Below, piece after piece: positions 39,503-48,773 of a stretch of 51,387 bases of DNA. A program made the position numbers and the translations under genes. Source of the DNA: Paenibacillus xylanilyticus (GTDB lineage: Bacteria > Bacillota > Bacilli > Paenibacillales > Paenibacillaceae); assembly GCF_013359935.1 (NCBI RefSeq), contig NZ_JABMCB010000121.1, positions 1-51,387 on the forward strand, written 5' to 3'. Below the pieces are notes generated by a model. It saw only the letters and a list, made by a program, of their open reading frames with translations, did not search any database and was not told where the DNA came from. Every line of letters begins with the position of its first letter. Position 1 is the first letter of the stretch.

Positions 39503-39825
39503 TGATGGGCGATGCAATAAAGCTTTTAAAAGAGAAAGTGGCAAGCCACATCGATGCGAGGGACACTGAACGCGCCACCCTCCTGAGCTGGCCAAATGCC
39601 AAGATTGAAGTGGATGGAGATCCTTACCCTTACGAGTCGGGAAGCTTAGTCTTCGCGGATTACCTGCAGGAACAGGAGATCGAAGTTACATTTGAAGTCG
39701 TGGAACCTGGTACCTCAACCATGAAAGGGAAGCTAGTGATCCCGAGTCCACTTCAGGTCGGTGATCGACTCCTGGTGTCACGGATGACTGGCCAACGATA
39801 TTACGTACTCGGAAAGGAGCGGTAA
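39502..39825 (+). CDS. DUF2577 baseplate protein (XkdR-like)
   Basis: The product is 107 aa from ATG 39502 (overlapping the hub stop by one base; next ATG at 39505 is equally possible). It is beta-rich with VIPSPLQVGDRLLVSRMTGQRYYVLGKER at the end, as in XkdR/DUF2577. It precedes the DUF2634 gene as in PBSX. Confidence 0.8.
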   Translation: MMGDAIKLLKEKVASHIDARDTERATLLSWPNAKIEVDGDPYPYESGSLVFADYLQEQEIEVTFEVVEPGTSTMKGKLVIPSPLQVGDRLLVSRMTGQRYYVLGKER

Positions 39826-39828
39826 AGC

Positions 39829-40272
39829 ATGGATGAGGATGAATCAATGTTCCCTGAAATGGAACTGGAAGAGGTTGATGTCACGGATCTGGTGGACAAT
39901 ATCCCATCAGAAACCAAATGGACGTACAAGATGGACTACCGGAACCGAAGGGCTGTCCTGGATGAGTACGGGCGACCTGTCCGGACAACCAGTTATGAAG
40001 AGTTCTTGGTTGAAACGGCCATGAAGATCCTTTGCACTGAACGTTTTCAGTATGTTGTGTATGGTGCAGACGTGGGTGTCGAAAAATCCGAATGGCAAGG
40101 GTGGGAAGATGCCGAGATTACACGGGATATTGAAGAAGCCCTAACTGCCCATCCAGAGATTGAACAGGCTGAGGTGACATCTATGGTGCGGGTGGACCGC
40201 GGAATGGACTTGACCATACAAATAGTCGGTCTGGTGGGTACTGCTGAAGTAAATGAGGTGATAGAACTATGA
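39829..40272 (+). CDS. DUF2634 baseplate wedge protein (XkdS/gp25-like)
   Basis: This 147-aa protein has an acidic N-terminus, then TKWTYKMDYRNRRAVLDEYGRPVRTTSYEEFLVETAMKILCTERFQYVVYGADVG, the DUF2634 signature. It corresponds to gp25-type wedge initiators. It overlaps the baseplate J gene by 4 bp. Confidence 0.88.
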   Translation: MDEDESMFPEMELEEVDVTDLVDNIPSETKWTYKMDYRNRRAVLDEYGRPVRTTSYEEFLVETAMKILCTERFQYVVYGADVGVEKSEWQGWEDAEITRDIEEALTAHPEIEQAEVTSMVRVDRGMDLTIQIVGLVGTAEVNEVIEL

Positions 40273-41093
40273 GTTTAGTGCTCAATGATTTGCCTAAATT
40301 TCCATCGATGCCGATTCTGGAAGAAACGCCGGATATGATCTATCAGCGGTGGGTCAACCGAGCAATCACGTTGGCCAATGAGAGAGGGCTCCCACCGCCA
40401 CCTGTGGGCGAAGGCGAATACTTTTATGACCTTTGGTACCCCATCGCTCAGGAGATTGCTGAACAGCAAGAATTGTGGGGCTATGGCGTGCTGCAGTCCA
40501 CACCGATCTGGGCCGATGATGAGTATCTGGATGCTCATGGCTGGGCAGATGGTATGGTCCGGAAAGATGGTGAATCCAACGATGATTATCGGTTGCGGAT
40601 CCTCGACCGAGCTTTCACGGAAGAAGGCAGCGGTCGCGAGAAGGATTATGAGAGCTGGGCCAAAGAGATCCAGGGCGTGGGGGCTGCTGTGGCCAGAGAG
40701 AAGGAACGTCATGATAACTCCATTGATTTGTACCTGACTGACATGAACGGGCAGCCGATTACGCTGGAATTTGCGGAGCAAGTCAAAGTATTGATGTGGG
40801 ATGAATACCGCATCGCTGGCCATGACTTAGCCGTGCATCCAGCTCCGGTATTTATTGTCACCGTTAAAGCGACATTGGAAACAACAGAAGACCTTCTGCA
40901 GCTGGCCGAAACGATCCGGCAGCGTGTAGTCACGTATGCGAATGGACGCAGTGAGTTACTTTACAACTACATTGCGGCGTTATTGCTTGTGCCTGGCGTG
41001 GAGAATTACAGTAGCTTCACCTTGAATGATGATGTACAAGACGTAGACATCCCGCCTGTTTCGCTCCTGCAGGTCGAGGTGATCCTTTCATGA
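40269..41093 (+). CDS. baseplate J family protein (XkdT-like, compact)
   Basis: This 274-aa protein has baseplate J hallmarks: TPDMIYQRWVNRAITLANERG near the N-terminus, a PIWADDEYLDAHGWADGMVRK segment, and ESNDDYRLRILDRAF. It is shorter than usual XkdT (about 340-350 aa). It forms the wedge periphery linking baseplate to fibres. ATGA coupling to both neighbours. Confidence 0.87.
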   Translation: MSLVLNDLPKFPSMPILEETPDMIYQRWVNRAITLANERGLPPPPVGEGEYFYDLWYPIAQEIAEQQELWGYGVLQSTPIWADDEYLDAHGWADGMVRKDGESNDDYRLRILDRAFTEEGSGREKDYESWAKEIQGVGAAVAREKERHDNSIDLYLTDMNGQPITLEFAEQVKVLMWDEYRIAGHDLAVHPAPVFIVTVKATLETTEDLLQLAETIRQRVVTYANGRSELLYNYIAALLLVPGVENYSSFTLNDDVQDVDIPPVSLLQVEVILS

Positions 41094-41743
41094 TTCCTAT
41101 TCGGTACCGTGAAGTATTACCGCCATATTGGTACGAAAACGAGGTAGCAGGCTGGCACTTTGGCGTGATGGAAGAAGAGATCGATCTTCGCGGAAAGAAG
41201 ATGAACGAGCTCGTGGACCAATTTTTGCTTCAGCGGGCGACCTGGGGACTGGGCCTCTGGGAATGGATTTATTTCCGGAAGGATCAGATCGGAACGATTA
41301 CCCAACGCCGAGAAGCGATTCGCAGGAAGCGTCTGGCCAAGAAGCCGTTCAAACTTCCGATCCTTCGGCAGCTCGGTTCCCAATATGGAAAGCTCCTGCA
41401 GGTGAGAGAAGAATTCCTGACCAAAGAGATCCATTTCGAATATGACAGCAGCTCCCCCATCAATGTGGCGGGGCTATTTGACGATTTTGAGTACATTCGG
41501 CCCGTTCATATTAACCGGGCTGTGCCGGTGGCCAAAACATCAACCCCGGCTATTACATTCGGTGGCAAGGGCTATTATCATGCCTTGGACTTTCCAATCT
41601 GTGGTTTGGAAATGCCCTTGGAACTGGGTACAAGTGGAGTTTTGGCCACTCAGAATATGACAGTAACTGCAACTGCAGCACATGCTCGGATTGACAGTCC
41701 AATTACAGGATTTGAAATACCCATGCAAGGAGGGACGCCATAA
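41090..41743 (+). CDS. YmfQ/XkdU-like baseplate protein
   Basis: This 217-aa product begins IPIRYREVLPPYWYENEVAGWHF, then RATWGLGLWEWIYFRKDQIG with QRREAIRRKR, the pattern of DUF2313/YmfQ proteins. The C-terminal 60 residues (HINRAVPVAKTSTPAITFGG) are extra and may contact fibres. Coupled to its neighbours by short overlaps. Confidence 0.8.
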   Translation: MIPIRYREVLPPYWYENEVAGWHFGVMEEEIDLRGKKMNELVDQFLLQRATWGLGLWEWIYFRKDQIGTITQRREAIRRKRLAKKPFKLPILRQLGSQYGKLLQVREEFLTKEIHFEYDSSSPINVAGLFDDFEYIRPVHINRAVPVAKTSTPAITFGGKGYYHALDFPICGLEMPLELGTSGVLATQNMTVTATAAHARIDSPITGFEIPMQGGTP

Positions 41744-42063
41744 TGGCAGATGTCATTCAACCCCTAATGCTTGATTACGCAGTTACAGATGCAGATTCGC
41801 ATTTTGATCATGCGCTCGTCAACATTAGCGGAGAATTGGTGAAATATCCGATTCATAATACCGTGATCTCAGGAAGATCAATTCGGAAGTACGTTTTTTT
41901 AGATGATACCGAAGTCATTGGGAAACAAATCCTTGGTGCTTCGCTTATGGACGATCAAGGCCGGACGCTTGCTAACCAGGCATTGAATGTTGTGAAGAAC
42001 GATCGGGGTTTTCTGATCGGGTTTGAATTTACGATTAAGCTGGAGGTGAAGGCAGTTGTATAA
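41743..42063 (+). CDS. tail-fibre-adjacent hypothetical protein
   Basis: This 106-aa beta-rich protein (VISGRSIRKYVFLDDTEVIGKQILGASLMDD) lies between YmfQ and the fibre gene. It is probably a baseplate or fibre attachment subunit. No family was recognised. It overlaps the fibre start by 8 bp. Confidence 0.65.
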   Translation: MADVIQPLMLDYAVTDADSHFDHALVNISGELVKYPIHNTVISGRSIRKYVFLDDTEVIGKQILGASLMDDQGRTLANQALNVVKNDRGFLIGFEFTIKLEVKAVV

Positions 42064-44881
42064 CAAACAAACGTGGTTGGACGAGATTCCCGATATGACA
42101 AAGCCCATCTATGACGCATCAGGAAAGCAGAAGACAGATCCACAAACGGGGCGGCCGTTGTTTGAACTGGTTCAAGTCGGTACCCGTATCACTTCAAATC
42201 GCCTTAACACGATGGAAGGTGGTATCGAAGCAGCTCATACATTGGTCGAACAGTTGGCCAAGGAGCTGGGGGGTAACTTCGTTGCTTTAAATAATGGAAC
42301 AATGGGGCTGCAATGCAGCACGCAAGGCCTCAAAGTTTCCTGGACATCCGGAATCGCCTATGTGGGTGGACGTCGATACCAGGTAGCTGCAGGCGAAATG
42401 TCATTGAATCCAACCCAGGGACAGTACTTGTATGTGGACACCGATGGAGTTGTCAAAAAGACGACATCCCAAGCAACAGCTCAGAAGGGGTTAGTGTTTT
42501 TCTATGTGGCTACTGACACGAGCGGTGTCATTTCAACAACTGATCACCGAGTCAATATTAGTCTGGAAGAGATCCTGAAGAAACTGAAGGACATTGATAT
42601 TGAAGAAGCTGTCACAGGCGGTGCCAGCGGGCTCATGACAGGGGCGGATGCGAAGTTTGTCCGTGTGGATGGTGAAACAAAAACTGGCGCTCAAGAAAAG
42701 GCTGATGCCGTTAAGGACTACGTGGATAGTAGGTTGGACACTTCTGAGTATAGTGAAGTCACGCTTCAGCCTGGACTTCAAGTCATACAAGGCAAAAGAA
42801 ATGCGCCTTTCGCATTGTCGGGACTAAAAGGCCGTACGCTGGTCAACTTGCTGGGACGTTTAGGGGGAGGTGAGCAACTCCCTTCGATCGATTCAAGTAA
42901 TGCGGCCACGTTATCTGTGGATACTTCGACAAAGGATACCGGGCTGTCATCATATAAAGTAACAGCGAACAACGATGTCGCCAATGCTGAACATTATATA
43001 GACTTGACCGCGGTAAGCGTAAAGGTAGGTTCCTTTTATGTTGCAGTAGGAATGGTCAAGCCTGCAGCAAATGCCACTACAAGCATACTGGTGTATGGTA
43101 CGAACGCTGGCGAAGAGCTTGACTTTGTTATACCGTCAGACACAATGTCCGTAGCGAGTGTGTTCTCTCCAGCTGTTGTCCTATTTAAGGCCACAACTGC
43201 GGTGAAAGCCCGCGTTAGGTTGCGCGTTCAAAACACAGCAGGCGAAGTAATTTACACACCTAACGGAGAGTACGCTAACTTCGATTCTATTCGTTTGTAT
43301 GAAGTCAACGAAACCGAATACGCAGCACTCGCAAATATGCCTTTGAACCAAATCGCCGCTAAGTATCCTTACGTCGATAGCGTTCAACCCGTGCGAAATC
43401 CGTATGCGATTCGTTATGGGGAAAACTTGTTACCTCCGTTTTACGAGTGGGGTCTCATTAACAATAAGGGACAGATTATTTCTCCGTATTCATACTCTCA
43501 AACAGAGTATAACGATGGAGCGTGGACTAACGTATCCATCTCAGTCAAACCCTTTACGGATTATACGCTTTCGCTTGAAAGCATAGGCGGGGCAAAAATC
43601 AGAATCGTTGATAACAAGACACCGACATCTCTTATTCTCGATCTGACAACAACAGGCGGCACATTTAATAGCGGAGATAATTCTATCGTAAACGTGTATG
43701 TAAGCGGAGGGTTACCAGGCATCATAACTAACCCAATGCTCACGATCGGCACGACAGCCAAACCATTCAAACCTCGTGAAGACGTTATGCTCGCATTGCA
43801 AACGGATCTATACGCTGATCCATTAACCGGGACGAATGCTGACGAAGTATTTGAGAAGGACGGGTGCTATTTCAAGTTGAAGAAGTGGCAGAGGACTGCA
43901 TTGGATGGAGCATTGGGTTATCGAACTGTACAAAACAAGACTGATTACAAAATAATTGGATGCAAGTTTCCAGAAGCAGCAGCGGCATTTAATAGATTAT
44001 TTGTAAGTAAGTATAACGGGAATTTGCTAACCAAAACCGCGACCATGGTCGGCCCGGATAATGCATATTTTTTGACTTCTGATTTATTGGACTTCAACTT
44101 ATCTATCGCCAACGCAGACAGCGGATGGGGAGACTCATACACACCGACAGCCGACGAGATTAAGGCGTATTTCATGGGATGGAGAATGTTCGATTCAACT
44201 GTCGGGGGCTCAGAATTATACAATAGAACAGACGGTGCTCGTAAAGCATGGATAAGAATTACGGATTGGTCAGGTAGAGTTGACGGAGTTGTGCCGACAA
44301 CTCTCGCAGGGATAGACTCTCTTGGTAATGCGTACACGCCGTACCAACTTGTTTATCAACTTGCAACGCCAACTGTCGAATCGATCACATCAGAAGGACA
44401 ATTGACGTTAATCGAAGGCAATAACCAAGTTGAAGTCGGAACGGGAATTGTGTTGCGTGAATCATCTAAAGTCGTAATGAGTAAAGTCGGAACTACCGAA
44501 TATTATCATTTCAATAATATTTATTCAGGCATAAATAACCCATTTAAATATCGAGTGGAAAAGATATTGAATATTTACGCGAACGGAAAAAGAGCTAACG
44601 GAGTTGTCCTGAAAAACGAAGATGCGGCTTACGGGAAACAAGACGCGCATATTGAGGGAAAAGACTTCATTAAGGACGCATCATATACAGCAACGTACTT
44701 TATGCTGGACCCGTCTCCAGCTGCTCCATTCGTCGGATCGGTAGCCGAGAATGAAAAGGCGTTACTTTCGGATATGAACGACATCCTACGTCATAACGCG
44801 ACGGCGGTATCAATAATGGAATCAGCGATTAACGAAGCTGTTCGCAAGCAAAATAAGCGAAACGTTTGGGGAGGGTTGTAA
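42056..44881 (+). CDS. tail fibre protein
   Basis: The product is 941 aa from TTG 42056, 8 nt after GGAGGTG; no ATG fits. The N-terminal 230 residues look like a baseplate-anchoring fibre domain (GTRITSNRLNTMEGGIEAAH; TGGASGLMTGADAKFVRVDG). The motif FALSGLKGRTLVNLLGRLGG follows, after which the sequence changes to beta-rich, carbohydrate-binding-like modules (TYTFY-type SIS-VKPFTDYTLSLESIGG). From about 42.9 kb codon choice also shifts (more ATA, TCG, ACG, GCG). It probably determines host binding and is a mosaic. Confidence 0.85.
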   Translation: MYNKQTWLDEIPDMTKPIYDASGKQKTDPQTGRPLFELVQVGTRITSNRLNTMEGGIEAAHTLVEQLAKELGGNFVALNNGTMGLQCSTQGLKVSWTSGIAYVGGRRYQVAAGEMSLNPTQGQYLYVDTDGVVKKTTSQATAQKGLVFFYVATDTSGVISTTDHRVNISLEEILKKLKDIDIEEAVTGGASGLMTGADAKFVRVDGETKTGAQEKADAVKDYVDSRLDTSEYSEVTLQPGLQVIQGKRNAPFALSGLKGRTLVNLLGRLGGGEQLPSIDSSNAATLSVDTSTKDTGLSSYKVTANNDVANAEHYIDLTAVSVKVGSFYVAVGMVKPAANATTSILVYGTNAGEELDFVIPSDTMSVASVFSPAVVLFKATTAVKARVRLRVQNTAGEVIYTPNGEYANFDSIRLYEVNETEYAALANMPLNQIAAKYPYVDSVQPVRNPYAIRYGENLLPPFYEWGLINNKGQIISPYSYSQTEYNDGAWTNVSISVKPFTDYTLSLESIGGAKIRIVDNKTPTSLILDLTTTGGTFNSGDNSIVNVYVSGGLPGIITNPMLTIGTTAKPFKPREDVMLALQTDLYADPLTGTNADEVFEKDGCYFKLKKWQRTALDGALGYRTVQNKTDYKIIGCKFPEAAAAFNRLFVSKYNGNLLTKTATMVGPDNAYFLTSDLLDFNLSIANADSGWGDSYTPTADEIKAYFMGWRMFDSTVGGSELYNRTDGARKAWIRITDWSGRVDGVVPTTLAGIDSLGNAYTPYQLVYQLATPTVESITSEGQLTLIEGNNQVEVGTGIVLRESSKVVMSKVGTTEYYHFNNIYSGINNPFKYRVEKILNIYANGKRANGVVLKNEDAAYGKQDAHIEGKDFIKDASYTATYFMLDPSPAAPFVGSVAENEKALLSDMNDILRHNATAVSIMESAINEAVRKQNKRNVWGGL

Positions 44882-45511
44882 ATGACGGCAAAGAAACTTT
44901 ATGCAGGTACGTTAAATACGGCCGACACGACGATTTATACCGTCCCTGACGGTAAAACAACAATCATTAAATCAATTGTGTTGTGTAACATGTCGTCAAG
45001 CACAGATAACACGATTGCGCTAATGATTGGTGGGAAAGATGGCTCCGGAAGTAGTTGGGTATTTAATGGAAAAGTTCTTAAAGCTTCCGACACATTGGTA
45101 ATACCTCTCGTGGATTATGCCATGGCAAGCGGGGGGAAAATTAGATTGTGGAGTAGCGGGGGGTCTGTTACTGCCCGAATAAGCGGCGAAGAAATAGACG
45201 AACCTATTGAATCTACTGAATATGAAAGTTATATCGGGACAATGACGCAAACAAGTAATGTCTTGGTTCCTGCCGTAAATTATAAGCGAATAATTAAGTC
45301 AATGTTTATCGGCAATGCGTCGGCGGATTCTAGCGTTTACCTCGCTATTGGAGGGTCTTATGTAGTTATGAGAAAGCAGATTAAGTATGGGGACGCTATT
45401 CTGATTCCTTTTATGGATCAAGTATTGGAAGCAGGGGAGTCGATAACCGGGTACAAGAGCAATACGGCGACGGTAGTTCCTCATATAACGTTAATAAGGG
45501 TGGATGATTGA
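44882..45511 (+). CDS. fibre-tip/receptor-binding-like protein with internal duplication
   Basis: This 209-aa protein consists of two related beta domains. Residues about 4-103 (YAGTLNTADTTIYTVPDGK ... IIKSIVLCNMSSST) and 115-208 (YIGTMTQTSNVLVPAVNYK ... IIKSMFIGNASADS) align, each ending in a segment with IPLVDYAMASGG or IPFMDQVLEAGE. This suggests gene-internal duplication. Position directly after the fibre gene fits a fibre cap or receptor binder. Confidence 0.7.
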   Translation: MTAKKLYAGTLNTADTTIYTVPDGKTTIIKSIVLCNMSSSTDNTIALMIGGKDGSGSSWVFNGKVLKASDTLVIPLVDYAMASGGKIRLWSSGGSVTARISGEEIDEPIESTEYESYIGTMTQTSNVLVPAVNYKRIIKSMFIGNASADSSVYLAIGGSYVVMRKQIKYGDAILIPFMDQVLEAGESITGYKSNTATVVPHITLIRVDD

Positions 45512-46113
45512 TGCCTACAATTGATAATTATTTGCTGGATAATTACAAGATTGATGGACCTGCAAATGCAAATACAAGGACAGTCATTTTGCCGCAGCGT
45601 ACCACTGATACTCAACAAGCATACACCACAAATATGACATACACGTCTAACGGATTTTACATCCCTGCCATCAATAATTTTTTGGATATTTATGCGCGTG
45701 AACCTGAATTAGTTATAAACCAAGTCGGGTCATATCTCGTTAACGCTTATTGGGCCGCTTCCGAACAGATGTATTTTGGCACATCCGACTGGCAAGACCT
45801 TCTCTTTATGTTGACGGATAACAAGAGTCAAAATTTTTATTTTTCTACTAGAAGGAATTACGGGACCGGTCAATCAGGGCTTACGCCAGCAATTGGAAAT
45901 TATATTACATCGCTATTTGTGGATAGGGCGAATAGAAAACTGTATTTTTCAAGTTTAATAAATTCGAAGTTGATATCAGAGGTCGATATACCGCCCACTT
46001 TTAACTTGGATGGGCAAATACTGTTTAGGGTTGGGGTACAAAAGAATTATACTGCTGGCGGCCAACATACATTGACCGTGGAGAGACGTTCTTTAAACGT
46101 GATAACATCTTAA
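45511..46113 (+). CDS. tail-tip-associated hypothetical protein
   Basis: This 200-aa product (TGATG coupling) is rich in Asn, Tyr, Thr and aromatic residues (YTTNMTYTSNGFYIPAINNFLDIY), typical of surface-exposed beta structures. No family was recognised. It shares the distinct codon use of the fibre region and was probably acquired with it. Confidence 0.65.
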   Translation: MPTIDNYLLDNYKIDGPANANTRTVILPQRTTDTQQAYTTNMTYTSNGFYIPAINNFLDIYAREPELVINQVGSYLVNAYWAASEQMYFGTSDWQDLLFMLTDNKSQNFYFSTRRNYGTGQSGLTPAIGNYITSLFVDRANRKLYFSSLINSKLISEVDIPPTFNLDGQILFRVGVQKNYTAGGQHTLTVERRSLNVITS

Positions 46114-46133
46114 AAACAATGGGAGGTTAAGCC

Positions 46134-46574
46134 ATGAAGTTTGTAGCATATGAAAAGGTATCTGATACTGTCGGAACAGTCACGGCGATATATCAAGATG
46201 CTTCGACAGAAATTAAAGACCAATTAACAGGGGTTGACGTTGAAAACGAGGTTGAAATCCCACCTAAATTGGATATTCCCGAAATGGACGCTTATTTGCG
46301 AATCAACCTTGAAACGAATGAACTGTATTACGATTACATCGCAAAGAGTACATTCGAAGCTGAAATTAAGTCGTTGAAACAACAACTGTCCGAAGCCAAT
46401 TCTCGGAATGAAAAACTGGCTGAAGAAAGCACACTCAATCAAATCGCGCTCATGGAGCTACATGCTATGATGCTGAGTTTGATGCCACCTGAAGAAGCGG
46501 CACCTACGGAAGAAGTTCCTGCAGAAGATGCACCAGTGGACCAAGCACTAGAAGAAACGGCAAATGAAGAATAA
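46134..46574 (+). CDS. tail protein with coiled coil (XkdW-like)
   Basis: This 146-aa protein has an N-terminal beta part, a coiled-coil segment (STFEAEIKSLKQQLSEANSRNEKLAEES) and an acidic Pro/Glu tail. Position before the CD1375-like gene and general build resemble XkdW. GGGAGGTTAAGCC precedes the ATG. Confidence 0.65.
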   Translation: MKFVAYEKVSDTVGTVTAIYQDASTEIKDQLTGVDVENEVEIPPKLDIPEMDAYLRINLETNELYYDYIAKSTFEAEIKSLKQQLSEANSRNEKLAEESTLNQIALMELHAMMLSLMPPEEAAPTEEVPAEDAPVDQALEETANEE

Positions 46575-46629
46575 ACTTGGCAAGCTGCTAATCAGGTGGG
46601 GAGTTGCACTCACGAAAGGGGGTGAGACT

Positions 46630-46761
46630 ATGTTAGCTATATACGTTGCATTGATCCATAAAGGGATAATCACAATTGAAGCAGTACCAGCATCAAGCCG
46701 TAATAAAGTGGCTGATGCTCTGGAAGCTGCAGGGATGGACCAAAAAGGAAATATCGTGTAA
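46630..46761 (+). CDS. CD1375-like small phage protein
   Basis: The product is 43 aa from ATG 46630, 8 nt after AAGGGGGTGA; an in-frame ATG at 46564 would give 65 aa but overlaps the previous gene and lacks a site. AIYVALIHKGIITIEAVPASSR is the conserved pattern of these short tail-end proteins. Their function is unknown. The gene is followed by two terminators. Confidence 0.65.
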   Translation: MLAIYVALIHKGIITIEAVPASSRNKVADALEAAGMDQKGNIV

Positions 46762-46763
46762 CA

Positions 46764-46793
46764 AGCGTTCCGATTATGGAACGCTATTTTTAT
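46764..46793 (+). terminator. first of two tandem terminators
   Basis: AGCGTTCC-N6-GGAACGCT then ATTTTTAT, 2 bp after the stop of the last tail gene. A typical intrinsic terminator. Confidence 0.85.
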
Positions 46794-46822
46794 GCCCCCT
46801 GAAGTGGTCAGGGGGCTTTTCC
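46794..46822 (+). terminator. second tandem terminator
   Basis: GCCCCCTGA-AGTGG-TCAGGGGGC then TTTTCC, directly after the first. Together they separate the tail operon from the lysis genes. Confidence 0.85.
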
Positions 46823-46850
46823 TATTAAATCAGAGAGAAGAGGAAGCGGG

Positions 46851-47324
46851 ATGAACGAGGGGATAGCTAATGTCATTAAAATGGTATCAGCAACTGTGGG
46901 GGCCGGTGCTGGATACATCTTTGGAGGGTGGGGCATCTTGGTTAACTTACTTTTAATTTTGGTTGTAGTGGACTGGTTGACAGGCTGGGCGGCAGCATGG
47001 ATCAAACATGAGCTGCGGAGCCGTGTGGGGTTTGAAGGAATCGCGCGTAAAGTCGCAATTTTCCTGGTCGTGACAATTGCACATTTCATAGATGTCGCAT
47101 TAGGCGGAACTGGATACATCAAGGATGCTGTTATTTTCTTTTACTTAGCAAATGAGTTGCTATCCGTCATTGAAAATGTGGGACGTATGGGTGTGTCTAT
47201 GCCGGGCGTTTTGCTGAACGCGGTGAAGATTTTCGAATCCAGGAGCGAAGTGCCTGAGAATCCGAACCTACCAGATCCACCGAAGGAAGACCAAAAATCT
47301 ACGACTCAAAAACCAGCAGTTTAA
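46851..47324 (+). CDS. phage holin (Phage_holin_4 type)
   Basis: This 157-aa membrane protein has hydrophobic segments near residues 9-45, 67-85 and 90-110. The motif VVVDWLTGWAAAWIKHELRSRVGFEGIARK is characteristic of the toxin-secretion/phage-lysis holin family. The C-terminus is hydrophilic and Pro-rich. It makes the membrane lesions that release the endolysin encoded next. AGAAGAGGAAGCGGG precedes the ATG. Confidence 0.93.
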   Translation: MNEGIANVIKMVSATVGAGAGYIFGGWGILVNLLLILVVVDWLTGWAAAWIKHELRSRVGFEGIARKVAIFLVVTIAHFIDVALGGTGYIKDAVIFFYLANELLSVIENVGRMGVSMPGVLLNAVKIFESRSEVPENPNLPDPPKEDQKSTTQKPAV

Positions 47325-47340
47325 GTAAGGAGTGATTCAA

Positions 47341-48690
47341 ATGCAACAACGAAATGAGGGAAATATTCAGGGAATCGATGTCTCTCGCTACCAGGGTAAA
47401 ATTGACTGGCTGCAGGTGAAAGCAGACAAGCGTGAATTTGTGTTTATCAAAGCGACCGAAGGACAAACGTACACTGATCCGAAATTTGCAGCTAACGTTA
47501 AGGGGGCGTTGTCGGCTGGATTATTGGTTGGAACGTATCATTTCCTGCGGGCCACGTCGGCCGAAGTAGCAAAAGCCGAAGCAGCTCACTATGCCAAATC
47601 ACTCGAGGCAGTTGGCGGGGTAAAAGCCCTGCAACTACCGCCTGTGATGGATTATGAAAACAACCCAGGTGGGATTAGCAAAGCACAGATTAACATTGTG
47701 GCCAAAGCATTCCTGACTGAGCTGGAACGACTAACGGGTGTCAAACCGATCATCTATACTGGCAATTCGTTTGCTGGGAATTTTGATACGGGTTTGTCCG
47801 GATATGATCTCTGGATCGCACGTTACAGTAACACAAAAGTTCCAGATGATCAGCCTGCCTGGAAAACTTGGGATATCTGGCAATACAGTGATTCAGGCAA
47901 GGTACCTGGCATTACTGGCAGCGTGGATCTGAATGAGTTTAATGGCAGCCTGGCCGATCTGAAGAAGCGTTATGGGAAGGAGCAAGACATGAGTAATCCA
48001 TTTGATGGGTACCGGATCACAAGCCCATTTGGAATGCGAAAGCATCCGGTAAGTGGTGTTAATAAGTTTCATCGTGGTGTTGACCTGGTTGTATCTCCTG
48101 CAGACGGACCAATCTATGCATTTGTTGCTGGTGAGGTTATGCACGCTAAAATGGGTGTGTCCGGATCCGGCTTCGGCAATTATGGAATTGTTGTGGCCAT
48201 CAAAGATGACAAGGGTTATTTGCATGTCTATGCTCATCTTTCTGCTGCAGGCGTAAAAGTTGGCCAACAAGTAAAGCGTGGCCAGTTGATCGGTAAGCAA
48301 GGCAGTACAGGTATCAGTAGCGGGGCACATTTGCATTATGAGGTGCGTAAAGCTTGCACTCCGCAATATGGCTATACGACCACGGAAGCGGGGGTTGTCG
48401 AGCCAACTCAATACTTAATCAATTATTACGGGCTGAAGCCTAATAAGGAGGACAAACCAGTGACTGTAAGGGATATTAACCTTGTGAGCGCCTGGGCTGA
48501 AGCATCGTGGAAGGAAGCGCAGGCTAATGGTTACTTTGATGGTAGCCGACCAGGCGCACCGATTACAAGGGAAGAATCAGCCATCGTGATTAACCGGCTG
48601 AGACGGAATTTCTTAGCTCTTATTGCCGGCGTAAACGGAGACGTAAAAGATTTAGATGAACGGCTCCAAAAGATTGAAGCAGAAGGATGA
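47341..48690 (+). CDS. two-enzyme endolysin: GH25 muramidase plus M23 peptidase
   Basis: The product is 449 aa from ATG 47341 (AAGGAGTG upstream). Residues about 9-205 are a GH25 lysozyme (GIDVSRYQG with Asp13; VMDYEN with Asp104/Glu106; WDIWQYSDSGKVPG). Residues about 222-350 are an M23 LytM-type endopeptidase (FHRGVD with His244/Asp248; YAHLS; SGAHLHYEV with His330/His332). Residues about 385-430 (SAWAEASWKEAQANGYFDGSRPGAPITREESA) resemble an SLH-like wall-binding unit. It cuts both glycan and peptide bonds of peptidoglycan. An internal ATG at 47989 (residue 217), right before the M23 domain, has GGGAAGGAG upstream and could give a separate peptidase subunit. Confidence 0.95.
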   Translation: MQQRNEGNIQGIDVSRYQGKIDWLQVKADKREFVFIKATEGQTYTDPKFAANVKGALSAGLLVGTYHFLRATSAEVAKAEAAHYAKSLEAVGGVKALQLPPVMDYENNPGGISKAQINIVAKAFLTELERLTGVKPIIYTGNSFAGNFDTGLSGYDLWIARYSNTKVPDDQPAWKTWDIWQYSDSGKVPGITGSVDLNEFNGSLADLKKRYGKEQDMSNPFDGYRITSPFGMRKHPVSGVNKFHRGVDLVVSPADGPIYAFVAGEVMHAKMGVSGSGFGNYGIVVAIKDDKGYLHVYAHLSAAGVKVGQQVKRGQLIGKQGSTGISSGAHLHYEVRKACTPQYGYTTTEAGVVEPTQYLINYYGLKPNKEDKPVTVRDINLVSAWAEASWKEAQANGYFDGSRPGAPITREESAIVINRLRRNFLALIAGVNGDVKDLDERLQKIEAEG

Positions 48691-48730
48691 TTATGGTAAT
48701 ATAGGAGCAAATCCGAGAGCATCGGTAAAA

Positions 48731-48770
48731 AGAGGACTGCTGGCATAACGCTGGCAGTCCTCTTTTTTTT
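48731..48770 (+). terminator. terminator of the lysis operon
   Basis: AGAGGACTGC and GCAGTCCTCT form a 10-bp perfect stem, followed by TTTTTT, 40 bp after the endolysin stop. Confidence 0.9.
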
Positions 48771-48773
48771 GTA

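Noticed and set aside
37841..41743. Tailocin (defective PBSX-like particle) instead of a phage
   Set aside because: Terminase, portal, capsid, replication genes, integrase and attachment sites are all present, so this is a full temperate phage.
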